A stretch of DNA of 64,000 nt. It comes from a virus. Position 1 is the first letter of the stretch, and the number at the start of each line of letters is the position of its first letter. Shown piece by piece: positions 57,546 through 64,000 of this stretch. Under the pieces are notes generated by a model that was given only the letters and a program-made list of their open reading frames with translations, was not told the DNA's origin and searched no databases. Made by a program: the position numbers and the translations under genes. Where the stretch lies: the IMG/VR virus record IMGVR_UViG_3300008267_000039, positions 1-64,000 of that record, one strand, 5' to 3'.

Positions 57546-59736
57546 AAAAATTATAATCCTTCGTGAAAACATCCCAACCATCTTTTTTCAGGATTTCGTA
57601 ATCCGGTATGTTGGAAAATTCGTCTTTTATTCCAATCGGATCACTAAAAACAGTTGGAAGTGGCATAAATGCCTGACCATCTTTTTCGTTGACATATATA
57701 TTACTCGGAGAAACAATGTCAGTAATTCCATAATCTATTGGTTTTATTTTAAGGGGTCTCTGATTGTCATCCATTGCAATCATCTCATAATATCTTTTGC
57801 AGATATCGTTGAGAAAAACGGCAGTTGCCCAGACAAGGGCCATAACCCTGTCATCTAAAGTATTTGCTGTTCTACCACTCCACGTTCCATTTGGGTGTCG
57901 AATGAAGTCCTTGATTTCATTTAGGGTTTTAATATCCCTTATTTTGATACTTCTCATTTCGTTGAGAAAATATCTCATATTTGTAACGGCTTCGATTTTT
58001 GAATTGAAGTGGCTAACAATACCTGCCTTGTTGTTGACTTTGAATTCATTTGCAACAACACCTCTTGTTCCCCAAGTTACGACATTTTCATAACCATAGT
58101 TCATTTTTAAAGAATCGATAACTTGTGCTCCACATCCGTTTCTTTCAACGAGAACTGGCGGTCTTCCCCATTGTTGTAGGAGATCGTGTAATTTTTGGGC
58201 GAAATAATATGGAGATATTTTCTTTGTATAATAGACCGCATCTTGTGTGATGTTTGTAAGGTCTGTGATGTTTAGAATCTGACATACTGTGGCATTTTGA
58301 TTCAATCCCTCTCCTACGTCCACACCAATAACATAGTGACATTTTTCATTTGGTTCATCCCATACCACATATTGACCATCATCGAAAACATATTCTGGGT
58401 CTTTGCATCCAGATTCAAGCATTTTATAAACATCCTCGTCAATTGGAATTTCACCAGATGCTAAGAATGCATTTTCGAATTCTTGTGCAAAAAGTTCTCT
58501 TGAACCAATCGTTCTCATGGTTTCTGCTTTCCATTTTTCGTCTCTATTTGGAACTTCCCACCAATCCACTCTTTCTGGATGCCATCCATTCCAACCATCT
58601 CCTTTTTTATTGGAATCTTCCCAAAGGTTGTGAAAAAGATTTCCTATGCCTTTTGGTGTGGATGCGACAAGAATTTTGGATTTTTTTGCAGATGAAATAA
58701 TTGGATAAACTGATGCCCAGAAATCGGATAATAATCCGCTGTCAATATGCGCAATTTCATCAACCACAAGCACATTTACAGATTCGCCACGACCCGCATC
58801 ACTACTTGTTGTTGAAATACCAATAGAAGAGCCATTGGAAAGCATGATATTTGTTTGACCATATTCCACAGCACCAGCCTTAATAAAATTTGGCATCATT
58901 TCAAATGCTGTTTTAATTCTTTTGAGAATCATTTTTGCAGTTTGTTCCTTGTTTGCGACAACAAGAATTCTTTGATCTTCTTCAAAAAGAGCAACCCAAA
59001 GAGCATAAATTGTCATCAAAGTTGTGTTTGATGTTGCAATGTTTGTTTTTCCACAGAGAAATAAACTATCCTTGGAATCCACAGTAATGCAACGGACTGG
59101 AACGGATTCCACTTCTTTAATGGAAACAATATTATCAAAATCCCTTTGTTCCGGATTCAATTCAGTGTTTTTACATCTTGGAATTTTGTGGAATATTTTA
59201 CTATCCACAATTTCTTGTGTGGTTTTAACAGAACCTGAATTTTCTTTTTCTGAAATTGTAAACCAACGATGATCCGCATCTGCAACAATCTTTTCTCCAT
59301 TTTCAAATTCTATTTCGTAACATTTTCTATCATGTAAAATATCATGGGCTTTGACAACATTACAGGGATTTCCATCGAGACCAAAAACAACATCTCCGTC
59401 TTTTAATTCTCCCATTGTTGTCCAACCGTTTGGGGTTTTAATTGGAGTATCCAGTGCCAATGCTTTTCCTATCTGTCTAGAAGCCAACAAAATGTTGAAT
59501 CTATTTTCGCTCAATGCCTTCAAAATTCTTTTTTGAAACTTGTGTAATTTAATTTTCTGTCTACCTTCATCCACATTGATGATATAAAAGTAATTGCTTG
59601 CAAAGTGTAGAATATTTTTTCTACATTTCGCAATCTCCTTGATCATATCAGGAGTGTAATCGTATTCCGTCTGTGCTGTGGGAAGGTTTGTATTCCCCAA
59701 ATAAAATTTTTCTTTTGGACCTTTTTTTGCTGCCAT
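57544..59736 (-). CDS. 17: Terminase large subunit gp17 containing an intein
   Basis: 730 aa; 584 after splicing (T4: 610). The ATPase Walker A reads SRQIGK-[intein]-TTLMTIY, split between Lys91 and Thr238. Walker B is VNVLVVDEIAHID. The nuclease domain has IGVDVGEGLNQNATV, PVLVERNGCGAQVID and NTLDDRVMALVWA with the acidic residues. gp17 cuts concatemers and drives DNA into the prohead. It must be spliced to be active, because the intein separates the P-loop Lys from the Thr that binds magnesium. Confidence 0.95.
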   Translation of the reverse strand: MAAKKGPKEKFYLGNTNLPTAQTEYDYTPDMIKEIAKCRKNILHFASNYFYIINVDEGRQKIKLHKFQKRILKALSENRFNILLASRQIGKALALDTPIKTPNGWTTMGELKDGDVVFGLDGNPCNVVKAHDILHDRKCYEIEFENGEKIVADADHRWFTISEKENSGSVKTTQEIVDSKIFHKIPRCKNTELNPEQRDFDNIVSIKEVESVPVRCITVDSKDSLFLCGKTNIATSNTTLMTIYALWVALFEEDQRILVVANKEQTAKMILKRIKTAFEMMPNFIKAGAVEYGQTNIMLSNGSSIGISTTSSDAGRGESVNVLVVDEIAHIDSGLLSDFWASVYPIISSAKKSKILVASTPKGIGNLFHNLWEDSNKKGDGWNGWHPERVDWWEVPNRDEKWKAETMRTIGSRELFAQEFENAFLASGEIPIDEDVYKMLESGCKDPEYVFDDGQYVVWDEPNEKCHYVIGVDVGEGLNQNATVCQILNITDLTNITQDAVYYTKKISPYYFAQKLHDLLQQWGRPPVLVERNGCGAQVIDSLKMNYGYENVVTWGTRGVVANEFKVNNKAGIVSHFNSKIEAVTNMRYFLNEMRSIKIRDIKTLNEIKDFIRHPNGTWSGRTANTLDDRVMALVWATAVFLNDICKRYYEMIAMDDNQRPLKIKPIDYGITDIVSPSNIYVNEKDGQAFMPLPTVFSDPIGIKDEFSNIPDYEILKKDGWDVFTKDYNF
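59026..59463 (-). mobile_element. Class 3 mini-intein in gp17
   Basis: 146 codons (protein residues 92-237). It begins ALALDTPIKTPNGWTTMGEL without a Cys1 and ends NIATSN, followed by Thr. The WCT set that defines class 3 inteins is seen: Trp67 (ADADHRW), Cys125 (VPVRC) and Thr144 (IATSN). These positions nearly equal those in the mycobacteriophage Bethlehem DnaB intein. There is no endonuclease domain. Confidence 0.9.
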
Positions 59737-59741
59737 TTCAA

Positions 59742-59749
59742 ATATTTAG
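59742..59749 (-). promoter_or_regulatory. Late promoter variant
   Basis: CTAAATAT, 5 nt before the gp17 ATG. Confidence 0.65.
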
Positions 59750-59777
59750 AACGAGTTTGAAAAAATAAAACGAAATC

Positions 59778-59785
59778 TTAAATAA
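59778..59785 (+). promoter_or_regulatory. Late promoter variant
   Basis: TTAAATAA, 6 nt before the ATG at 59792. Confidence 0.5.
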
Positions 59786-59791
59786 TTCAAA

Positions 59792-60274
59792 ATGGAAATG
59801 TTTTCAAAATATTCAAAGAATGATAATGCAATGTGCGGTCTTTTTGGAAAGTTTTCAGAAAATTTTGAAACTATTAATTCGACAGTCATAGGTGTGATCA
59901 CTCAAGAAGAATATTTGGGTGTTAGATTTTTAATAGATTGTATAGATGATAGGTTTTTTTCCGATGAAAATTTAATTGATTATTTTGAAAATTTCGTAGA
60001 AAATATTTCTTTCAAATCCATAACATCTGTGAAATTTAAAAATTACAACGAAAAAGACGATATTGAACTTCTTGTCAAAGAAATCATGCAATATAGTGAA
60101 GAAATAATAAATCAAAACGAAACGATTGCGATAGAGATACCAACAACAGATAATAAAACATTTGATTTGAAAACAAATTTCTCAAAAACCTTTATTTCAA
60201 CTAACCAAAAAAACAAAAAAATTCTATTACTAACAAACAATAAATCTTTAATTGAACTTTATGAAAAAATTTAA
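59792..60274 (+). CDS. Unknown protein (160 aa)
   Basis: Begins MEMFSKYSKNDNAMCGLFGK; acidic alpha/beta with short hydrophobic strands (ITQEEYLGVRFLIDCIDDRF, KILLLTNNKSLIELYEKI). No family is recognised. Its start lacks the (L/I)xE signal. The end overlaps the start of the next gene by 14 nt. Very AT-rich (mostly A/T at third positions), like the following gene, which may point to a separate origin. Confidence 0.5.
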   Translation: MEMFSKYSKNDNAMCGLFGKFSENFETINSTVIGVITQEEYLGVRFLIDCIDDRFFSDENLIDYFENFVENISFKSITSVKFKNYNEKDDIELLVKEIMQYSEEIINQNETIAIEIPTTDNKTFDLKTNFSKTFISTNQKNKKILLLTNNKSLIELYEKI

Positions 60275-60848
60275 TACTTTAGTCAAAAAATTGTTGTTAA
60301 ACGAAGCTCCTATGTTTTTTGAGAAAATCTTACCAATAAATTTAAACGATGAATCAAAAAATGAAGAAATTGTAAAGAGTTGTTTTAAAAATGGAGAAAA
60401 ACTCAATTCATTTGAAGGTAGAGATGTTTACAAAAATATCATCAGTCAAAACTATTATTATTTTTGTTTTATTCAAAACGATGTAGCTGATGCATATGTT
60501 GAATTTTCAATAGATGGTGACGGGATAATGAATAGCGGAACCGTTGTACAAAGAAAATCCGAAGATACTAAAGGTTTTTTGAGGCGAGTTTTTTTAAATT
60601 ATTTTTCACAAAGTTTCCCTAGTGTAACGTTGGATCAAGTTGCAAATACGTTAGGTACAAATTTTTTCAAAAAACTTTTAAATGAAGCGAATAAAAAAGG
60701 ATTTAGAGCAACCGTTTTCAATAATAGAACAAAAGAAGAAACAGATTACATAGAAGAAGATTTTGAAAAATATTGGGCTGGCCTGAGCCATATAAAAGAT
60801 AAAAAACCAAATCCAACTAATTTGGTTTTTAAAATATATTTCAAGTAG
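60261..60848 (+). CDS. Unknown protein with capsid-targeting-like N-terminus (195 aa)
   Basis: The ATG at 60261 is preferred to the TTG at 60252. MKKFNTLVKKLLLNEAP gives an amphipathic basic helix and an LNE|A site. The body (ADAYVEFSIDGDGIMNSGTV, TKGFLRRVFLNYFSQSFPSV) has strand-helix patterns slightly like a GNAT fold, but no signature is present. Overlap with the gene upstream implies coupled translation. Confidence 0.55.
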   Translation: MKKFNTLVKKLLLNEAPMFFEKILPINLNDESKNEEIVKSCFKNGEKLNSFEGRDVYKNIISQNYYYFCFIQNDVADAYVEFSIDGDGIMNSGTVVQRKSEDTKGFLRRVFLNYFSQSFPSVTLDQVANTLGTNFFKKLLNEANKKGFRATVFNNRTKEETDYIEEDFEKYWAGLSHIKDKKPNPTNLVFKIYFK

Positions 60849-60872
60849 TTTGTTATTTTTGCACATCAAAAG

Positions 60873-60881
60873 CATAAATAA
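60873..60881 (+). promoter_or_regulatory. T4-type late promoter
   Basis: CATAAATAA, 9 nt before the ATG at 60891. Confidence 0.65.
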
Positions 60882-60890
60882 ATTCAAACT

Positions 60891-61742
60891 ATGATGAACA
60901 GAGCAAAATCAATCAAAGACATCGGTGATATCTACCGTGCAATGCAACAAGCCAGTGCAGCAGTTGCTGGACAGCTTAACGAATCAGTATCCAATAGCAA
61001 GAAGAGCCAAAAAGTCAAGGCCAAATTCCCAAAGGATACATTTAAAAAATCTGAAGAGACTGTAAAAGAACCTTCGACATTTAAAAAGGGCGGACCAAAA
61101 AATGTAAAAAATCTCGCCAAGGCAAAGAAAAATGAAAAATTTTCACAAAAAACCAAAAAAGTTGTGAAGGAAGATATAAATAACTTTATGAGCATATTTG
61201 ATAAACTCTACGAAGATGTCATGAAAAATGACGAACTAAATCTAAACACAGGCATTGGAATGGGACCGGAAGGTTCTGCTGGAGATGTCGAAGACCTTGG
61301 TATGGACAGCGATGTCGATACCGACTCTGAAGGCGATGAATCTCCAAAAGACATGCTTCAAAAGGCAATCGATCTCCTTCAAAAAGTAGCCGATTCAATG
61401 GGCGAAGATGAAGGTGAAGACAGCGATCTCGAAGACCTCGGCGTTGAAGATAAAGACGAAGACGAAGATTACGAAGACCAAGACGATCAAGATGAAGATG
61501 ATGGTATGTATGAAACCACCGACATCGAGAAACTTCCTGATTCGGCTGGTCACAAGCTCCAAAAGGGAATGGATGCCGCTGGAAACATCAAGGCTTCTTC
61601 TGGTAAAGCCAATGCATCAGTAACCGATACTGTCGGTATCGAGACTGGCAAGCACCCAATGGATCACAAGTCAGAGCTTACCAATCCTTCCAAGAACAAA
61701 GTTGGAAGCCTCAAGACTGGTAAATCCCTCTTTGATCAATAA
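60891..61742 (+). CDS. Probable prohead core / internal head protein (283 aa)
   Basis: Three regions: a helical start with QLNE|S (residues 28-32), a Lys-rich segment (residues ~35-95: KKSQKVKAKFPKDTFKKSEE) and a very acidic segment (residues ~130-205: EDSDLEDLGVEDKDEDEDYE). The C-terminus is polar. Such charge-segregated proteins are typical for T4-like prohead core and scaffold (gp67/gp68/gp22 type). It sits near gp23 and has a late promoter. It would be cut by gp21. The exact counterpart is not known. Confidence 0.5.
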   Translation: MMNRAKSIKDIGDIYRAMQQASAAVAGQLNESVSNSKKSQKVKAKFPKDTFKKSEETVKEPSTFKKGGPKNVKNLAKAKKNEKFSQKTKKVVKEDINNFMSIFDKLYEDVMKNDELNLNTGIGMGPEGSAGDVEDLGMDSDVDTDSEGDESPKDMLQKAIDLLQKVADSMGEDEGEDSDLEDLGVEDKDEDEDYEDQDDQDEDDGMYETTDIEKLPDSAGHKLQKGMDAAGNIKASSGKANASVTDTVGIETGKHPMDHKSELTNPSKNKVGSLKTGKSLFDQ

Positions 61743-61766
61743 GATTCTAACGACATATTAAAAACA

Positions 61767-61803
61767 AGAAAACCCCTTGGGATTACCAAGGGGTTTTTTA
61801 TTG
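61767..61803. terminator. Bidirectional terminator
   Basis: AAAACCCCTTGG / CCAAGGGGTTTT with a GATTA loop, then TTTTTT on the plus strand and a run of T on the minus strand. It separates the convergent core-protein and endonuclease genes. Confidence 0.85.
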
Positions 61804-61810
61804 TGGGGAA

Positions 61811-63367
61811 TTATTGGGGAATTAGTTCGTATTTTAAACTTCCACAGTCGTAGATTCTCTTGTATCCATTCATTACCATATTTTCTCTTTCAGATAATGC
61901 GGGGTCGAAGTTTTCAAGTTTCTCTGCCAAGAATTGTTTTGCAAATGCAAACCTGTGGAATCTTTTTCTACAAGTTTTATCCACATACCAATAATTAACA
62001 TCTGTTTTTTTAACAAGATTAAAATTAAGCCTCTCATATAATTCACCATTTGACCATCTTCTATCACAAAAGCTCATTACTTTTTTTGGTGCATAATTCT
62101 TGATAAAACGAGATAATAGTTTCTGTGCTCCACCATTTATTGTAACATTTCCCATAGAACAAAATCTGGTCAATTCGTATTCACCTTCTTGTAGGTTTTG
62201 GCCAAGTGCTTTTCTGGATTTGGAAAATGTCATAACAGATAGAAGTCTTTTTCCTTTGAACAATCCAAGTCTAATAGATGCGATATCTGCACCCTGTAGA
62301 TGGTATTTGTTTAGGAATTTGGATGATGTTTCGTGACTAATTGGTTCAATGTGACAATCTCTTGCATTTACTCTTACTTTATTAAGTCCAAAAATACTCC
62401 TCAATCTATTTTCAACTTGTCTTGGTTTTGATTCAATTTCATCTTCAAATATGTGAATTAATTTTATTCCCAATTCTAGGCACATTTCAGTCTTCATAAG
62501 ATGATATCCTTTATCCTTTTTTTCATCACTGTGCCAATGTAAACCATTACATTCTATTGCAATATTATGTGAAGGAATTTTAAAATCCAACTCGAATTTT
62601 TTCAATGTCATTTTGTCTCTTTTTATATGTGCGATACCATATCTTTTTAGAAAATCCTCAACAAAGACTTCAATGCTTGTTCCGCTTTTATCGCACAACT
62701 TACATCTTATATCGTAATTATTGTTAAGCCAGTGAAGGAAAATATTTCCACAATTTTTACACTTCCATTCGTATTTTGGACCGTAATCATGTGCTCCTTT
62801 ATATTCATCAAATGTAAACAATGGAATGAGCTTATTATATCGATTTGGAAGATTGCTGAAATATCTTTTCTTAATAGCGAGTCCTGTTTTATCTCCAACA
62901 TATGGTCTTACGATATCGCCATTTTTTAACCTTTCTTTATACTCATCCGTTTTGCAATAATTATCCACACCATATTTCGTCAAATTGGTTTGTTTAATCT
63001 TTTCCATTCCATACTTTGATGCAAATACATTCTCTGCTCCATATTTTTCCAAATTGGTTTTTGATGCTTTTTCTTTAATGTGATCATTGTCAGCAAATCT
63101 GCAAGGATTACTACAATATGTTTGAAATCTCAATTCCGTTGGATTAAATTTAACATCTTTTCCGCACATTTTACATACTGGTTTTTCTAGAATATCATTT
63201 ATATAACAGAAAACTTTTAATGAAAAAGGTTCGGTTATCCAAGGAATGGTTGATTCGATTAATTCATATGCTTCTTTTCCGAAGTTTTCTATAAACATTT
63301 TAGGTTTAAGAAACCGTGTTGTGCCTTTGTATTTTTCGTTTAGAAATGTGATTATTTTTTCTTTCAT
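61811..63367 (-). CDS. Free-standing homing endonuclease (Vsr/EDxHD-like nuclease)
   Basis: 518 aa. The N-terminus has a zinc finger (VCKMCGKDVKF ... YCSNPCR) and repeats of the 'K.TNLEKYG..NV' kind (residues ~104-150) found in phage homing endonucleases. A second zinc finger WKCKNCGNIF...IRCKLC follows at ~202-226. The nuclease core is FELDFKIPSHNIAIECNGLH, then WHSDEKKDKGYHLMKTEMCL and GIKLIHIFEDE (residues ~258-310). The C-terminus (~320-518) probably binds DNA. The ATG at 63367 is preferred over the TTG at 63373. It lies downstream of gp23, a common homing target neighbourhood. Confidence 0.8.
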   Translation of the reverse strand: MKEKIITFLNEKYKGTTRFLKPKMFIENFGKEAYELIESTIPWITEPFSLKVFCYINDILEKPVCKMCGKDVKFNPTELRFQTYCSNPCRFADNDHIKEKASKTNLEKYGAENVFASKYGMEKIKQTNLTKYGVDNYCKTDEYKERLKNGDIVRPYVGDKTGLAIKKRYFSNLPNRYNKLIPLFTFDEYKGAHDYGPKYEWKCKNCGNIFLHWLNNNYDIRCKLCDKSGTSIEVFVEDFLKRYGIAHIKRDKMTLKKFELDFKIPSHNIAIECNGLHWHSDEKKDKGYHLMKTEMCLELGIKLIHIFEDEIESKPRQVENRLRSIFGLNKVRVNARDCHIEPISHETSSKFLNKYHLQGADIASIRLGLFKGKRLLSVMTFSKSRKALGQNLQEGEYELTRFCSMGNVTINGGAQKLLSRFIKNYAPKKVMSFCDRRWSNGELYERLNFNLVKKTDVNYWYVDKTCRKRFHRFAFAKQFLAEKLENFDPALSERENMVMNGYKRIYDCGSLKYELIPQ

Positions 63368-63375
63368 ACACAACT

Positions 63376-63403
63376 ACCTTATCGCCACCTTTAATTTTGT
63401 CAA
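63376..63403 (-). promoter_or_regulatory. Sigma70-type promoter of the homing endonuclease
   Basis: Minus strand TTGACA, 16-nt spacer, TAAGGT; the ATG is 8 nt downstream. Confidence 0.6.
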
Positions 63404-63419
63404 ATGATTATTTTAGAAC

Positions 63420-63456
63420 AAAAAAAGAGAGCCAAGAATTTCTTCTTGACTCTCTT
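63420..63456 (-). terminator. Terminator after the major capsid gene
   Basis: Minus-strand stem of 5 + 6 bp (63427-63431/63450-63454 and 63433-63438/63443-63448, one mismatch, TTTC loop on the plus strand), then a T run. Confidence 0.75.
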
Positions 63457-63477
63457 AGAGTTTTGCCTTGACTTCTA

Positions 63478-64000
63478 TTAGAAGTAGACCGAAGTGTTCG
63501 CGGGTGTAAACCCTTCACCGAGACCTGCTAACAGAATAGTATGGTAATACAGGTTGGCTCCGAAGATATTGTCAACAACACCATAGCGGGTCATAAGACC
63601 AACACGTGGGCTGAAGTCATTCGGTCCAATTGTCCTTTGGATCATCACGGGGATGTAAGGGCAATAGATAATACCAGTATCGTAGAACTCTGGGCCTTTG
63701 TAACCAAGTAGTGCATATTCGACGCGATTTGCGCGAACTTGCCCTGGTGAAAGGTAAGTTGAACTACGACCTTGCTCAAATTGAGCTTCTGTACGAGTAT
63801 CACGGTAAACATTGAACCTTCCTCCGAGATTACCAACCTTTGCGACACCGACAGGCTGAGTATTTACATTACCTTGGACAGGTACCCACTGAAATTCAGG
63901 GAGCATCTCAAGGATGGCAGCAACACGAGGAGTGCAAACGATGAAGTTTGCTGCACCACGGCGGTTGCGGATTGCAATACGGTTAGCTTCGATGATCAAA
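63478..64000 (-). CDS. 23: Major capsid protein gp23, C-terminal part (partial)
   Basis: About 173 residues of the C-terminus; the gene continues beyond the window edge. ANRIAIRNRRGAANFIVCTP, VAAILEMLPEF, then GKVGNLG-like (VAKVGNLGGRFNVYRD) and ALLGYKGPEFYDTGIIYCPY, IPVMIQRTIGPNDFSPRVGL and MTRYGVVDNIFG are hallmark features of T4 gp23. The fold is HK97-type, forming the hexamers of the head. Its N-terminus, not visible here, should be cut by gp21. Confidence 0.92.
   Translation of the reverse strand, partial: LIIEANRIAIRNRRGAANFIVCTPRVAAILEMLPEFQWVPVQGNVNTQPVGVAKVGNLGGRFNVYRDTRTEAQFEQGRSSTYLSPGQVRANRVEYALLGYKGPEFYDTGIIYCPYIPVMIQRTIGPNDFSPRVGLMTRYGVVDNIFGANLYYHTILLAGLGEGFTPANTSVYF

Overview
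The window is part of a tailed bacteriophage genome of the T4 superfamily (contractile-tailed myovirus). It is AT-rich, so far unassigned to a named phage, and the host is not identifiable from the sequence. Recognisable T4 counterparts are the C-terminal part of the major capsid protein (gp23), prohead protease (gp21), terminase subunits (gp17 and probably gp16), head-completion nuclease (gp4), tail sheath (gp18), tail tube (gp19), baseplate wedge and hub proteins (gp6, gp25, gp53, gp54/gp48-like, gp26-like) and the clamp-loader ATPase (gp44). T4-type late promoters (TATAAATA and variants such as CTAAATA) stand directly before most virion genes.

Layout. 1-7.7 kb is an early, plus-strand region of small accessory genes, a HhH-GPD DNA glycosylase-like gene, a DUF932 gene and an inserted HNH endonuclease. 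Nearly every transcription unit there has a sigma70-like promoter preceded by an AT-rich element, and two noncoding stretches (1-805 and 6967-7693) hold repeats, dyads and hairpins. 7.7-18 kb mixes plus-strand genes for proteins with a shared N-terminal signal (two ADP-ribosyltransferase-like proteins, gp88-like, DUF5661) with minus-strand genes for an ASCH protein, a nuclease, a possible holin, an orphan intein-like homing endonuclease, gp21, gp4 and a papain-like protein. 18-42 kb is a minus-strand array of fibre and adhesin genes: LamG, S74 chaperone, NTAVG repeats, PKD/NHL propeller, and Pro-Thr linkers ending in a shared repeat module. 42-60 kb is the baseplate, tail and packaging cluster, interrupted by an early dUTPase-gp44 pair. 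gp17 carries a class 3 mini-intein in its Walker A motif. 60-64 kb has further signal-bearing genes, a probable prohead core protein, a homing endonuclease and gp23.

How it works together. Early genes are read by host-type promoters; the structural block is read from tens of short late promoters. Both promoter types mostly sit so close to the start codon that the predicted mRNA has a leader of about 0-6 nt, and Shine-Dalgarno sequences are almost absent. About ten non-structural proteins start with a short amphipathic peptide followed by a (L/I)xE site, like the T4 capsid-targeting sequence cut by gp21. They are best read as a cargo of internal head proteins injected with the DNA. The leaderless layout, the injected-cargo set and the modular Pro-Thr/'VTF' fibre family are the most unusual aspects of the window.
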